The translations under genes and the position numbers were made by a program. Positions 33,873-44,300 of a DNA stretch of 64,000 bases are shown piece by piece. The notes under the pieces are model-generated. The model searched no databases. It was not told where the DNA came from and saw only the letters and a program-made list of their open reading frames with translations. How positions within the stretch are numbered: position 1 is the stretch's first letter; each line of letters opens with the position of its first letter. Source of the stretch: Pseudoalteromonas espejiana DSM 9414 (GTDB taxonomy: Bacteria > Pseudomonadota > Gammaproteobacteria > Enterobacterales > Alteromonadaceae); NCBI RefSeq assembly GCF_002221525.1, contig NZ_CP011028.1:569001-633000 (forward strand), in the 5' to 3' direction.

Positions 33873-34790
33873 AAAGCCGTCTATTTCTTTGCTTAAACGT
33901 GCATGTTGCTCTGGGGCATCACGCAGGCCAAACAGTTGGCGCTGTCGGTAATCAAATTTAGCATTACGATTAACCCAGCGCTGACGGTTTTTAAGGCTCA
34001 TTAGGATGTCTGTGTCATCGTTTGCATAGTAAATATCAAGTAATGCTGGGGTAACCAGCGATGTGGTTTGGCTTAAACTTTCATTACGCTGTGTATTGGG
34101 TAAATAACTGCTTAAGCTAATAAAAGCATTAATTTTCGAGTCTGGAAAGTCTGCATAGTACTCCATTAACACACCCGCACTGGCTCCTTGGGCTATCACT
34201 ACAATATTATTAGGCTCGCTCATAGCGCGTTGATAAAGTGCCTTATAACGCAATATTAAGTTAGTTTTATAGTTGTTAAGCACCGCATTACTTACCGTAT
34301 CAATTGCATTTACATAGTGCGGCTCATTATTGGGCTTTGGTGCTTCTGACTCGCTATTGCTTTGCTCAGTTTGCTCTTGCGCCGCGTTTTGTTGAGCTTC
34401 GCTAGGGGCTTGCATATCGCTGGCTTGCCAATCTATATCAGGCACTGTCATGGCGTAAGTGGTATAACCTAAATTATTCAGCTCCTTTCGAAGATAGCTC
34501 ATGCCAGTGTTATTACTCGCAGTTGAGTTCCAATCGGGTATAAGTAACGCAATCCCTTTAAAGTCGCGGCTCATATACTCGCTGTAAAGGCTTAAAAACT
34601 CGGTATCACCAGCAAGTATTGGCTTTATTTCATCATTTGGTAAAAAGCGTTTTATATTGGTGTTTTCTATTGTCGACGGGGAGGGCGGCGAAATATGATC
34701 AATTGCATTACTAGGGCTACTAATTAACAACCCACAAGCCAGTAGTAGGTTAACTAATACGGGTTTTAAAAATCGCGCTAATATCATCAC
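33855..34790 (-). CDS. DUF3530 family alpha/beta-hydrolase-like protein
   Basis: 311 residues with a signal peptide (to ~SNA at 29). An alpha/beta-hydrolase nucleophile elbow GASAG appears in VIAQGASAGVLMEYY, and a Gln/Glu/Pro-rich insertion lies around residue 125-155. DUF3530 proteins are exported, with unknown substrate. Monocistronic, convergent with djlA. Confidence 0.85.
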   Translation of the reverse strand: MMILARFLKPVLVNLLLACGLLISSPSNAIDHISPPSPSTIENTNIKRFLPNDEIKPILAGDTEFLSLYSEYMSRDFKGIALLIPDWNSTASNNTGMSYLRKELNNLGYTTYAMTVPDIDWQASDMQAPSEAQQNAAQEQTEQSNSESEAPKPNNEPHYVNAIDTVSNAVLNNYKTNLILRYKALYQRAMSEPNNIVVIAQGASAGVLMEYYADFPDSKINAFISLSSYLPNTQRNESLSQTTSLVTPALLDIYYANDDTDILMSLKNRQRWVNRNAKFDYRQRQLFGLRDAPEQHARLSKEIDGFLRRLF

Positions 34791-34844
34791 AAGCCCTAAT
34801 AAATACCATTACTTAGCTATCGGCGCGATGGATAAAAAGTTTAA

Positions 34845-35498
34845 TTAAAAATCAGGCTCAGCTTCAAAAGTAAGCACTTGCTCGCTCACAGGGTGTTTTA
34901 GTTGAAGCATTTGAGCATGCAACTGTAAACGCGGTGCAGCTGCAAGCGCCTCTTTATGGGCATAGAGCCTGTCACCTAAAATAGGATGGCCAAGGCTTAA
35001 CATATGTACACGTAATTGGTGGGAGCGCCCTGTAATGGGTGTAAGCTCTACGCGGGTAGCATGCGCTTCGCGCGTGAGTATTTTGTAATGCGTAAGCGAT
35101 GGCTTGCCATTTTCATGATCAACCATTTGTTTAGGGCGATTAGGCCAATCGCAAATAAGCGGTAAATCTACAGAGCCACTTTCCCCTTCAAGCTGCCCAT
35201 AAACACGCGCAATATAACGCTTTGCGGTTTCGCGCTCTTGAAATTGCATACTTAAATGCCTATGCGCTGCTTTATTCATGGCCAAACACAGTATGCCTGA
35301 GGTTGCCATATCTAAGCGGTGCACTATTTTAGCTGTAGGAAAAACACGATTAACGCGGTTTATAAGGCTATCGGCGTGTTTTGGATCTTTCCCGGGTACT
35401 GTTAATAACTCACTGGGCTTATTAACGATGAGCAAGTCGTCATCTTGATACAGTATTGTTAAATACGGACTCATTGGGGGATTGTAGTTAACTAACAC
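34845..35498 (-). CDS. rluA: RluA family 23S rRNA/tRNA pseudouridine synthase
   Basis: 217 residues. Makes pseudouridine 746 in 23S rRNA and 32 in tRNAs. Catalytic motif HRLDMATSGILCLA with the Asp nucleophile, plus PITGRSHQLRVHM. I chose the GTG at 35498: it has GAGG six bases upstream, and the resulting MLVNYNPPMSPYLTILYQDD aligns with E. coli RluA (NYNPP near the start). The ATG at 35474 has no ribosome site. Monocistronic. Confidence 0.93.
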   Translation of the reverse strand: MLVNYNPPMSPYLTILYQDDDLLIVNKPSELLTVPGKDPKHADSLINRVNRVFPTAKIVHRLDMATSGILCLAMNKAAHRHLSMQFQERETAKRYIARVYGQLEGESGSVDLPLICDWPNRPKQMVDHENGKPSLTHYKILTREAHATRVELTPITGRSHQLRVHMLSLGHPILGDRLYAHKEALAAAPRLQLHAQMLQLKHPVSEQVLTFEAEPDF

Positions 35499-35575
35499 GG
35501 CCGACCTCAGTAATTTTACAGGGCGCTATTTTAGGGGAGCGAGGGCAAAGGCTCAAGAAAAAGATAAAACTTTAA

Positions 35576-35603
35576 TTGCGTATTTTTTAGTCTGGTGTAA
35601 AAT
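35576..35603 (+). promoter_or_regulatory. Promoter/operator of the ParDE module
   Basis: TTGCGT (35576-35581), 16 bp, TAAAAT (35598-35603). The -10 lies in an imperfect palindrome, GGTGTAAAATTGCACC, that would suit autoregulation by the ParD ribbon-helix-helix protein. Confidence 0.5.
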
Positions 35604-35633
35604 TGCACCAACCTAAAGTTATGGGAACACATT

Positions 35634-35861
35634 ATGGCAAGGCAAAGTATTTCACTTACTGAACAGAATGATTTATGGCTTCGTAATCACGTTGAAAGCG
35701 TGGGGGATTACGCAAATAAAAGTGAATTGGTGAATGATTTAATTCGCCGCGCAAGAAGAGCTGAAGCAATAAATGGTAAACTTGCTCACTCAGAAAAAAG
35801 CGGTTTTAGCGCTCAATCTGCTGATCAAATGTTAGCAGAATTCAAATCAAGCATTAAGTAG
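35634..35861 (+). CDS. ParD-type antitoxin (ribbon-helix-helix)
   Basis: 75 residues. The N-terminal ribbon-helix-helix (ARQSISLTEQNDLWLRNHV; YANKSELVNDLIRRAR) binds DNA and the C-terminal half wraps the toxin. Typical ParD/CC2985-family length. The stop overlaps the toxin start by 1 nt. ATG follows GGGAACACATT. Expected to repress its own operon and neutralise the ParE partner. Confidence 0.9.
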   Translation: MARQSISLTEQNDLWLRNHVESVGDYANKSELVNDLIRRARRAEAINGKLAHSEKSGFSAQSADQMLAEFKSSIK

Positions 35862-36148
35862 TGCGCACATTTAAACTTTCAAATGATGCCAAAGAGGATT
35901 TGCGTCGCATTTATCAATATGGCTGTCGCGCATTTTCACAACAGCAAGCGGATAATTACTTTTATAGTTTCTTCTCTATGTTTGAAAAACTAGCAGCAAA
36001 CCCTTATTCCTACCAATCAGTAGACCATATACGTACAGGCTATCGACGTGCCGTTTGTGGCTCAGACAGTATTTATTACAGAATTACAGAAACGGATGTT
36101 GAAATAATGGCTATATTAGGTGGCCAAGATACTGATGAGTGGTTGTAA
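35861..36148 (+). CDS. ParE-type toxin (RelE/ParE superfamily)
   Basis: 95 residues, GTG start in the TAGTG overlap. KLSNDAKEDLRRIYQYGCRAF at the N-terminus, LAANPYSYQSVDHIRTGYRRA and SIYYRI in the middle, and ILGGQDTDEWL at the end match ParE, which inhibits DNA gyrase. Full length with no disruption, so the pair should be active. Confidence 0.9.
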   Translation: MRTFKLSNDAKEDLRRIYQYGCRAFSQQQADNYFYSFFSMFEKLAANPYSYQSVDHIRTGYRRAVCGSDSIYYRITETDVEIMAILGGQDTDEWL

Positions 36149-36170
36149 TTCTATTATCTAGGGGACATAG

Positions 36171-36587
36171 ATGAAATTAAGTCATGAGCGAAAGCTAGCA
36201 TCAAAAAAAGGAATAATTTGTCGGTCAAAAAGAGGTCAACAAATTAGCCCAAGACTTGGTATTGATCCTATTGCGATGACACCAATTGTTATTGGCATTG
36301 CTGCTAGTGGGGTTACCATATATAAGGATCTCATTAAGCCAAATTATAAAAATATTTCGTCAAGGCTTGCTAACAAACCATATTCCGAATATGCAGAATC
36401 TAAATATATAAAATGTTTGTGCAAACAGTCTAAGTTCTCTGAAAAGCTATGCGGAGCAAAGGCTATGCTACATGAGACCACACTGAATGATGAGCCAATT
36501 ATTTTGATTAGATGTAGTAAAGTTAAACATCATATAATGGATTATAGAACAGGTAAGCTAATTAAACGTAACAAGCTTGCTATGTAA
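36171..36587 (+). CDS. Unknown protein downstream of ParDE
   Basis: 138 residues, ATG with AGGGG about 8 nt upstream. Basic N-terminus (KLASKKGIICRSKRGQQ), one moderately hydrophobic helix (IAMTPIVIGIAASGVTIY) near residue 35-55, then a domain with five Cys (CLCKQSKFSEKLCGAKAML; LIRCSKVKHHIM) that might bind a metal. No family recognised. It starts 22 nt after parE, and a terminator follows, so the three form one unit. AT-richer by eye than rluA and rapA; probably arrived with the TA genes. Could be membrane-associated or a small lytic-type or secreted-system protein; unproven. Confidence 0.65.
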   Translation: MKLSHERKLASKKGIICRSKRGQQISPRLGIDPIAMTPIVIGIAASGVTIYKDLIKPNYKNISSRLANKPYSEYAESKYIKCLCKQSKFSEKLCGAKAMLHETTLNDEPIILIRCSKVKHHIMDYRTGKLIKRNKLAM

Positions 36588-36610
36588 GACAAATTTAAGG
36601 GGGAATATAA

Positions 36611-36638
36611 AAAGCACGGCCTCTTAACCGTGCTTTTT
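36611..36638. terminator. Bidirectional terminator
   Basis: AAAGCACGG paired with CCGTGCTTT (loop 36620-36627), with T-run downstream and A-run upstream. Ends the ParDE transcript, and on the minus strand rapA. Confidence 0.85.
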
Positions 36639-36680
36639 GAGTGTAGTTTAATTATAAACTAACGGCTGACAGCTTTAGCC

Positions 36681-39575
36681 TTAGTGCGAAACCACAATTA
36701 AACGTATTGCATCAAGCTTTAACTGCGCTTTTTCAATGTGCGTAGTGAGCTCAGTGCGTTGCTTATCAAAGAAGGTAATTTCTTCTTGGCGAATATTAGG
36801 ATTAATTTTTTTAAGCGCTTCAAGGCGGGCTTGCTCTTCACCTAGGGTGCTTTGCATTTTTTCAAGAGATGCACTGCGAATAGTCTCAAGCTGTTGCTGT
36901 GCCATGTCTTTTGCGGTGTTGATCATAGGGTGAACCGCACCTTGTAAAGCACCTGCCAATTTACTTGCTGTTTGGCGACCAACGGCTGAAAGCTGTTGAT
37001 TAAAGCTATCAAACGCTACATTTTCACCTAGGTTATTGCTGGCTTTATCAAGCAATATACGAATAGGTGTAGGCGGTAAAAAGCGTCCAACTTGCAGTGC
37101 TTTTGGTGCCATTGCTTCGGCTACAAATATTAGCTCAACAAAAAAGGTGCCTGGCGGCAATTTTTTGTTTTTAAGTAAAGCAACCGATGCACTACCAAAG
37201 TCGTCATCACAAATCATATCCATGGTGCCTTGCACCATAGGGTGATCCCAGCTAATAAAGTGCACATCTTCTTGCGAAAGGGCTGTATCGCGGTCAAAGG
37301 TAACCGTCATGCCATCATCTTTTAAGCTTGGGAACGAGGCACTTAACATATGCTCCGTTGGCTTTAAAATAATGGTATTTTCGCCTTTATCTTCTTGGCT
37401 TACGCCAAAGGTGTCGAACACGTTAATCATATAACTTGGTAACTCAAATTGGTTATCAAGTGTTTCAATGTCGGTAACTAAAGAGTCTGCAGCGCCTTGG
37501 CCTGATGAATGTAGCTCGAGTAAACGATCTCGTCCGCTTTCCATTTGCTTACGCAGTACGGCGTTTTGCTTAGCTACTTGCTCAAGTAATGGGTCAAGCT
37601 CTTCTTCATCGCAGTTATGTGCAGCAATGTATTCAAGTAAGTCTTCGCTAAACTCTTTATACAATAATTGGCCCGTAGTTGATGTGCTTTCAAAGGCATC
37701 TAGGCCTTCGTTGTACCAACGCAGTAAAACTTCTTGAGCGGTGTTTTCAAAATATGGTACGTGAATATTCACATCTTGCGTTTGACCAATGCGGTCTAAT
37801 CGGCCAATACGTTGCTCTAGTAAATCTGGGTTTAGTGGTAAATCAAATAACACTAAATGATGCGAAAACTGGAAGTTACGACCTTCTGAGCCAATTTCAG
37901 AACACAATAATATTTGTGCGTTGTCGTATTCGTCAGCAAAAAATGCAGCTGCGCGGTCACGCTCAATAATCGACATTCCTTCATGGAAAACCGAAGCTTT
38001 AATTGCTTCGCGTTCACGCAGTATTTGCTCAAGGCTAATAGCGGTTTCGGCTTTTGCACATATAAGTAAAACTTTTTCATGCTTTAGGGTTTTAAGTGTT
38101 TCGATTAACCAATCTACACGTGGGTCAAATAATCCCCAGCTTGCGCTTTCGCCTTCAAATTCTTGAAATATTTTTTCTGGGAATAGGGCGCGTTGTGCGC
38201 TCAGCTCTGCACTTTGAATGCCGCTCATGCTACCAAGTACTGACATGGCTGTTTTATATTGCTTTGGCAGTACCATAGGATATGCGTGCAATTTACGACT
38301 TGGGTAGCCATCAATACCGCTGCGGCTGTTTCTAAATAAAATACGTCCAGTGCCGTGACGATCAAGCAACATGTTAAGAATTTCTTTACGCGCTGGTAAA
38401 TCACCTTGCTGTGCTTTTGCCAGAATATCCGTAATGTCGGTTTCTTTTAATAGCTCTATTAGGGTTGCTTTTGCAGCATCATTAAGTGCTTGCGCTTGTA
38501 ATAGCTGATTTGCAGCCTCTGCTACATCTTTGTAGTTTGCTTCTTCTTCTTTGAATACGTCGTAGTCGTAAAAACGATCTGGGTCGAGTAGCTGTAAGCG
38601 TGCAAAGTGGCTACGGTGGCCTAATTGATCTGGCGTTGCAGTAAGTAAAATAAGGCCTGGAATATCTTGGCTAAGCTCTGCCATGCGTTGGTATTCGGTA
38701 CTTGGTTTGCCATTGTTAATGCTTAGGTGATGCGCTTCATCAACAACAAGTAAATCCCAATCAGCCAATGTTGCTTGTTCAAACCAGCGTTTTTTCTTGG
38801 TTAAAAATTCAAGGCTTGTAAGTACTAGTTGCTCGGTATCAAATACGTTAGGTGAATCGGCAAAGGCTTCGTCGCAGCGCTCTTCATCAAAAATAGAAAA
38901 GCGTAAGTTAAAGCGACGTAGCATTTCTACTAACCATTGGTGCTGTAGGTTTTCTGGTACCACAATAAGTACGCGGCTTGCACGGCCACTAATTATTTGT
39001 TGGTGTAAAATCATACCTGCTTCAATGGTTTTACCAAGGCCTACTTCATCAGAAAGTAAAACACGAGGTGCAAAACGTTTACCTACTTCTTGGGCGATAT
39101 AAAGCTGATGTGGAATAAGGTTAGCGCGCTGGCCAATAAGCCCTTTGATAGGAGATTGCTGGCGCTCAAACTGGTGCTGCCAAGTTTGGTAGCGTAATGT
39201 GTAACGATCAAAGCGATCTACTTGTCCTGCAAAAAGGCGATCTTGTGGTTTATTAAACTTAATAAAATGATCTAAAAAGGTCTCTTTTAATTTTGCCTCT
39301 TCGCCGGTATCAACGCGTGTCCCTACATAGCAAAGTAATTCACCCTGAACTTCAATAGACTCTACTTCTAATTCCCATTCTTCAACGCTTTTGATCACAT
39401 CGCCAGGATTAAATGCCACACGGGTAACAGGTGCTTCTGCACTAGAATAAACACGGTTTTCACCACTGGCAGGAAATAAAATGCTGACCTGACGGCCCTC
39501 AATGGCAACTACGGTGCCTAATCCTAAATCTGACTCTGTATCACTGATCCAACGCTGACCTAAGGAAAAATTCAT
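36681..39575 (-). CDS. rapA: RNA polymerase-associated ATPase RapA (HepA)
   Basis: 964 residues from ATG 39575 (AAGG just upstream); an earlier in-frame start is unlikely since E. coli RapA also begins MxFxLGQRWISDTES and has 968 residues. Order: N-terminal KOW/Tudor-like domains, Swi2/Snf2 helicase with Walker A SDEVGLGKTIEAGM, DEAH, LLTATPDQLG, and a C-terminal helicase lobe with RNFQFSHHLVLFDLP and QRIGRLDRIGQ. It recycles RNA polymerase. Confidence 0.97.
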   Translation of the reverse strand: MNFSLGQRWISDTESDLGLGTVVAIEGRQVSILFPASGENRVYSSAEAPVTRVAFNPGDVIKSVEEWELEVESIEVQGELLCYVGTRVDTGEEAKLKETFLDHFIKFNKPQDRLFAGQVDRFDRYTLRYQTWQHQFERQQSPIKGLIGQRANLIPHQLYIAQEVGKRFAPRVLLSDEVGLGKTIEAGMILHQQIISGRASRVLIVVPENLQHQWLVEMLRRFNLRFSIFDEERCDEAFADSPNVFDTEQLVLTSLEFLTKKKRWFEQATLADWDLLVVDEAHHLSINNGKPSTEYQRMAELSQDIPGLILLTATPDQLGHRSHFARLQLLDPDRFYDYDVFKEEEANYKDVAEAANQLLQAQALNDAAKATLIELLKETDITDILAKAQQGDLPARKEILNMLLDRHGTGRILFRNSRSGIDGYPSRKLHAYPMVLPKQYKTAMSVLGSMSGIQSAELSAQRALFPEKIFQEFEGESASWGLFDPRVDWLIETLKTLKHEKVLLICAKAETAISLEQILREREAIKASVFHEGMSIIERDRAAAFFADEYDNAQILLCSEIGSEGRNFQFSHHLVLFDLPLNPDLLEQRIGRLDRIGQTQDVNIHVPYFENTAQEVLLRWYNEGLDAFESTSTTGQLLYKEFSEDLLEYIAAHNCDEEELDPLLEQVAKQNAVLRKQMESGRDRLLELHSSGQGAADSLVTDIETLDNQFELPSYMINVFDTFGVSQEDKGENTIILKPTEHMLSASFPSLKDDGMTVTFDRDTALSQEDVHFISWDHPMVQGTMDMICDDDFGSASVALLKNKKLPPGTFFVELIFVAEAMAPKALQVGRFLPPTPIRILLDKASNNLGENVAFDSFNQQLSAVGRQTASKLAGALQGAVHPMINTAKDMAQQQLETIRSASLEKMQSTLGEEQARLEALKKINPNIRQEEITFFDKQRTELTTHIEKAQLKLDAIRLIVVSH

Positions 39576-39881
39576 GTATGTCTCGTCTATGAAGAAAAAG
39601 GCGGCTATGTTACCTGTTACATAACACCACTGCAAGGCGCTATTTGGCTCACTTTTAATTAATTTTATAAGTGCGAATTAATCCCATTAACAGCGCTAAC
39701 AAATGGCTCTTTTTTAGGTAAATAAAAACTATATCGTGTTTGTAATAAAACGGACTTTTATGACAAATAGACTAAACTTAAATTATGCCTTAGCAATTAA
39801 GTATTGCAGGTTTGAGTTTCGGCCCGTTTTACTTAGTTATTTTGGTATAGCATAAAAATCATAAAACGTAAGGAAAGTGCT
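39576..39881. other. Divergent regulatory gap between rapA and the PIN-PhoH gene
   Basis: 306 bp, AT-rich. No ORF with a ribosome site and no strong hairpin. It must hold both promoters, but I see no sigma-70 match worth naming. AAGGAAAG at ~39871 is the ribosome site of the next gene. Confidence 0.5.
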
Positions 39882-41279
39882 ATGGAAAAAGCTTCGAACC
39901 TTGAAAGTAAAATGTATGTGCTAGACACCAATGTATTACTCCACGAACCCCTCGCTTATTTATCTTTCCAAGAACATAACGTTGTTATCCCAATGACTGT
40001 TTTAGAAGAGCTGGATCACATAAAGGATAGAAAACACGATGTAAGTCGCGATGCGCGAGTGGCTATTCGTGGCTTAGATGAGGTATTAAAAAACGCCACG
40101 CCAGAGCAAATGCTCCAAGGTGTGGCATTGCCAAGTAACAAAAAAGCAAATGCCAATTCAACGGGCACATTGATTATTGTTAACGACCACCTTTTTGCAG
40201 ATTCTATATCAGGCTTACCTGGAGACGAAAACGATCACCGTATTATAAATTGCGCTGTGTACTTACAAAAACAGCACAGTGATTCAAAAATTGTATTAGT
40301 AACCAAAGATATAAACATGCGCCTTAAGGCAAAAGGGGCAGGCCTTAAATATGTAGAAGATTACCGTACAGACCAACTTATTGATGACATTGCACTGTTA
40401 ACCAGTGGCTATAAAAAAATAGAGGGTGATTTTTGGCAGCATGTAGGGGAGTGCAAAACCGAGCAAAACGGCCGCGATACGTTTCATCATGTTGCTAAAA
40501 ACTTAATCCCCGATGTGTTTTGTAATGAGTACATACTTGATGGCAGTGAGCATTTTGCAGCACGTGTAAAATCGTATGATGATGAACACATAACGCTAAA
40601 AGATATTAGCGTAGAGCGCTTAATGCATCAGCAAGCATGGGGCGTTAAGCCTAAAAATATATACCAAGGTATGGCGCTTGATGCGTTACTTGACCCAAGT
40701 ATAGAGCTGGTAATACTTACCGGCCCAGCTGGCTGTGGTAAAACATTACTGGCGCTTGCCAGTGCCCTTGAAATGGTAATAGAGCGTGGTATTTACGATA
40801 AAGTAATAGTAACGCGTAACACACCAGAAATAGCCGAATCTATCGGTTTTTTACCAGGCACCGAAGAGGAGAAAATGGCGCCTTGGTTAGCGGCAATAAC
40901 CGATACGTTAGAGGTATTACACAAAGGTGATGAAAACCCTATATCGAGTCGTAATTACATTATGGAAAAGGCCAACGTGCAGTTTAAGTCGGTGAACTTT
41001 ATGCGGGGGCGCAGCATTCAAAATGCCGTGGTTATTTTAGATGAGAGCCAAAATTTAACGGCATCTCAACTTAAAACTATTATTACCCGCTGTGGCGAGG
41101 GTACTAAGCTTATTTGTAGTGGTAACCTCGCGCAAATTGATAGTAACTACTTAACGCCAGTTACTTCGGGCTTAACTTATATTGTTGAGCGTTTTAAAAA
41201 CTTTGAGGGCAGCGCCACGGTTAATCTAAACGGGGTGGTGCGCAGCCGTTTAGCTCAATTTGCAGAAGAAAATTTATAA
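39882..41279 (+). CDS. PIN domain-PhoH family ATPase
   Basis: 465 residues. N-terminal PIN nuclease domain (~10-145) with acidic residues in LDTNVLLHEP, LEELDHIKD and NDHRI. C-terminal PhoH ATPase with Walker A GPAGCGKTLLA, Walker B AVVILDESQNL, and the conserved ITRCGEGTKLICSGN. This PIN-PhoH (PhoH2/YlaK-like) architecture is linked to RNA unwinding and cleavage. Monocistronic. Confidence 0.92.
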   Translation: MEKASNLESKMYVLDTNVLLHEPLAYLSFQEHNVVIPMTVLEELDHIKDRKHDVSRDARVAIRGLDEVLKNATPEQMLQGVALPSNKKANANSTGTLIIVNDHLFADSISGLPGDENDHRIINCAVYLQKQHSDSKIVLVTKDINMRLKAKGAGLKYVEDYRTDQLIDDIALLTSGYKKIEGDFWQHVGECKTEQNGRDTFHHVAKNLIPDVFCNEYILDGSEHFAARVKSYDDEHITLKDISVERLMHQQAWGVKPKNIYQGMALDALLDPSIELVILTGPAGCGKTLLALASALEMVIERGIYDKVIVTRNTPEIAESIGFLPGTEEEKMAPWLAAITDTLEVLHKGDENPISSRNYIMEKANVQFKSVNFMRGRSIQNAVVILDESQNLTASQLKTIITRCGEGTKLICSGNLAQIDSNYLTPVTSGLTYIVERFKNFEGSATVNLNGVVRSRLAQFAEENL

Positions 41280-41345
41280 CTTGCGCAGAACTAGTTGGCT
41301 CGATAGTCTAGTGATTGATTATCGGGCCAAAACTTAGGCAAAACG

Positions 41346-44300
41346 TTGAAATTTCTACCTCTTAAAGACTATTACCGCTCCCTGTTTGTTGCACTATTTG
41401 TTCCATTGTTTGTGGCTTTTTTATTGTGCCTGCATTTATATAACATCAAAGTTGATCGGGCTGTAGAAAAGCGCCAAGCCGATTTTGAGCAAGTATCAGC
41501 GCAAGTTACCCATATAATGAGTTCGGTTAACGACTTTTTTGATAATGCATTTATTTTATACCAGCAACCTGCGTTTGAGCATTTTAATCAAAATTTACTT
41601 GAAGGAATAAGCCAGTACGATAATTACTATTATCGCCACTTTAGTGAGCGCGGTGGTGAAATAGTTGGTAAGGGGCAATTTACATTTTCAAATAGGGCAT
41701 TAATACAGTGGCAGCAAGCCAGTGCGCTTAGCCCAACTTTTAATACAGCATTATCGTTAATGCAGTCTTTATCAGCGGTAGCGTATGTTGATGAAGCTGG
41801 TTTTGCCTACGTTGTAAGGCGTAATAAAAGCCAAAGCGCCATGCTAACTGAAATTTTAAACGGAAATTTTAAGCCGTCCTTTACTCCTGGACAGCTAACC
41901 TCTAGCCCTATTGTAAAAATACGCGACAGCGCCTACTTTGCCATTGGGCGTAAAAGGCAGCCAAACTCATCCGACTATATAATTTTAATATACGATGTAG
42001 AAACCATGTCTAGCTGGCTTAAAAAGGTCGCACCGAGTGTGGGTGAGTATGTGTTTATGAACCAATCTCACCAGGTTATAGCCAGTTCGGTTAATCAGCT
42101 TAATGAAGCAACAGCGTTAAAAGATTATTGGCCGCAATTGAGTCATGACGATCAATCTTTGAATACTAAACATAAAACTGAAGCCCAATTTTTTATGCAA
42201 GCTATGGGTAACTTGCCTATACATGCCGCGTTTTATGAACCGCAGATAAAAGTAATTACGCCAATAAGGTACGAAGTACTTTTAGAGTTTGTATTTTTAA
42301 CATTATTTTTAAGCTTAATGTTTGCGGTGTTTTTTTGGTTGAGCCAGCGCATATTTATTAGCCCTATGACCCATTTAATGCAATATTTTGAGCAAAATGA
42401 TAATCCCAAAGCCACATTATCTAACTATCACATTCCTATAAATTGGCAGCCTTGGTTTTCAAAAGTTAAGCATGTGTTTGATAAAAACAAGCAGCTAGTT
42501 GAGTCGTTGCAAGTTGCCAACAAAGAGCTTGATGAACAACTGCAGTTACAATCTCAAAAGCTAAAGCGGAGTTACGAAGCTAAAGAGCGGCATTTAGCGC
42601 TATTAAATACAATGCTTAACAGCGTGCCAGACCTTATATATTTTAAAAATATAGATGGCTCATTTTTAGGTTGTAACAAAGCATTTGAGGCCTACGTAGG
42701 TAAAGAGCAGGCAACTTTAGTTGGCAAACGTATAGAAGACTTAGATAGCGACGATTTACAACTAAGCCTACTTGAAAAACAAGTGCTGCAAACCAAAAGT
42801 AGTATTCAACAGCGCATAGATAGTGCTGATAAATCGTACCAATTAACAATAGCGCCGTTTTATAACGAGCATCAGCATTTATTAGGCACAATGGGTATAG
42901 GGCGCGATATAACACAGCAGCAACAAACCTTATCGGCGTTAAAAGCATCAGAGTCTAAATTTAGAAGTGCGATAGAATTTGCTGCAAATAGTGTGGTGCT
43001 ACTTTCGCTTGAACATACCATTTTACAGGTTAATAAAGCCGCCAGAAAGCTATTCTCACAGCAAGATATTTTAACTGGCGAGCCACTAAAAATGTTGTTT
43101 GATGAAGCGCAGTGGCAAGAAATTAAAAGCACATTATCTAAACTATTAGATGATAAAAAACGGGTTTACCATTTAACACTATCGCAAGGAAAGCTAGCAA
43201 GTTGGTTACAGCTAAGTGTTTCACTAGTGTGGGATGAAAATCGCGACCCTTCGTATTATGTAATTCATATTCAAGATATTAGTGCACTTACAAAAGCGAA
43301 GCATGATGCTGAACGCGCCACCATAGCTAAAAGCCGTTTTATTGCTAACTTAAGCCACGAAATAAGAACACCGCTTAACGCAGTGCTTGGCTTGTTAGAT
43401 ATGATTGTTGAGCAGGGCTTAACCAATAAACAGCTGTCACAAACCAAACAAGCTAAAAATGCAGCGCAAAGCCTGCTGTTAATGCTCAATAGAATGTTAG
43501 ATTTTGCCCGGGTAGAAAGCGCGCAAGCGCAGCTTAAGCTTGTGCCATTTTGTTTAGTTGAACTGATTGATATCTGCGAGAGCCTAACGGCGCCGCTATG
43601 CCAAAATAAAGGGCTAACTTTTAATATCGAAATAGACCCTCTAATTACCCCTGCACTTATTGGTGATTCAATACGCTTACAGCAAATATTAGGTAACCTA
43701 CTGACTAATGCCGTTAAATTTACCGATAAGGGCAGCATAACCTTAAAAATGCAGCTTGAAGAAAATGACACCCTAGAGCAGCAACGTATTTGTTTTCATG
43801 TGATAGACAGTGGCGTAGGTATTGCTAAAGCGGACCAAAGACGATTATTTGATGCCTTTACACAAGGCGATGAGTCTTCAACACGCATTCACCAAGGGGT
43901 TGGTTTAGGGCTCGCTATAGTTAAGCACGGTGTGGCTTTAATGGGCGGAGAAATTGCCATTAATAGTGATAAAGGTAAAGGGTGTGAGTTTTACTTTACT
44001 CTTTCACTTGCGGTCGATAACACTAAAAATACCGAATTTTTACCTAATACCTTAGCAATTGTTAGCGATGAAACGCAGCAATTGAATGAAGTTGTTAATG
44101 CGTACTCGCAATTGCAGGCTATTAACCTAGAGGATGCTCTTCGCTATCCTATTAAGCTTGCAGATGCGCAGCAGTTAATTGTTGATGAAACAACGTTAAG
44201 TGAATTATTAAGTATTGAGTCTATAAACGAAACACTTACTTCAAACTCTTACCCTGTGGTTGTTATTAACCACGAACACACCTTAGCTTTGCCAAATACA

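Noticed and set aside
35474..35474. ATG at 35474 as the rluA start
   Set aside because: Preceded by CCCCCA with no ribosome site. The GTG at 35498 has GAGG at good spacing and restores the NYNPP segment also found in E. coli RluA.
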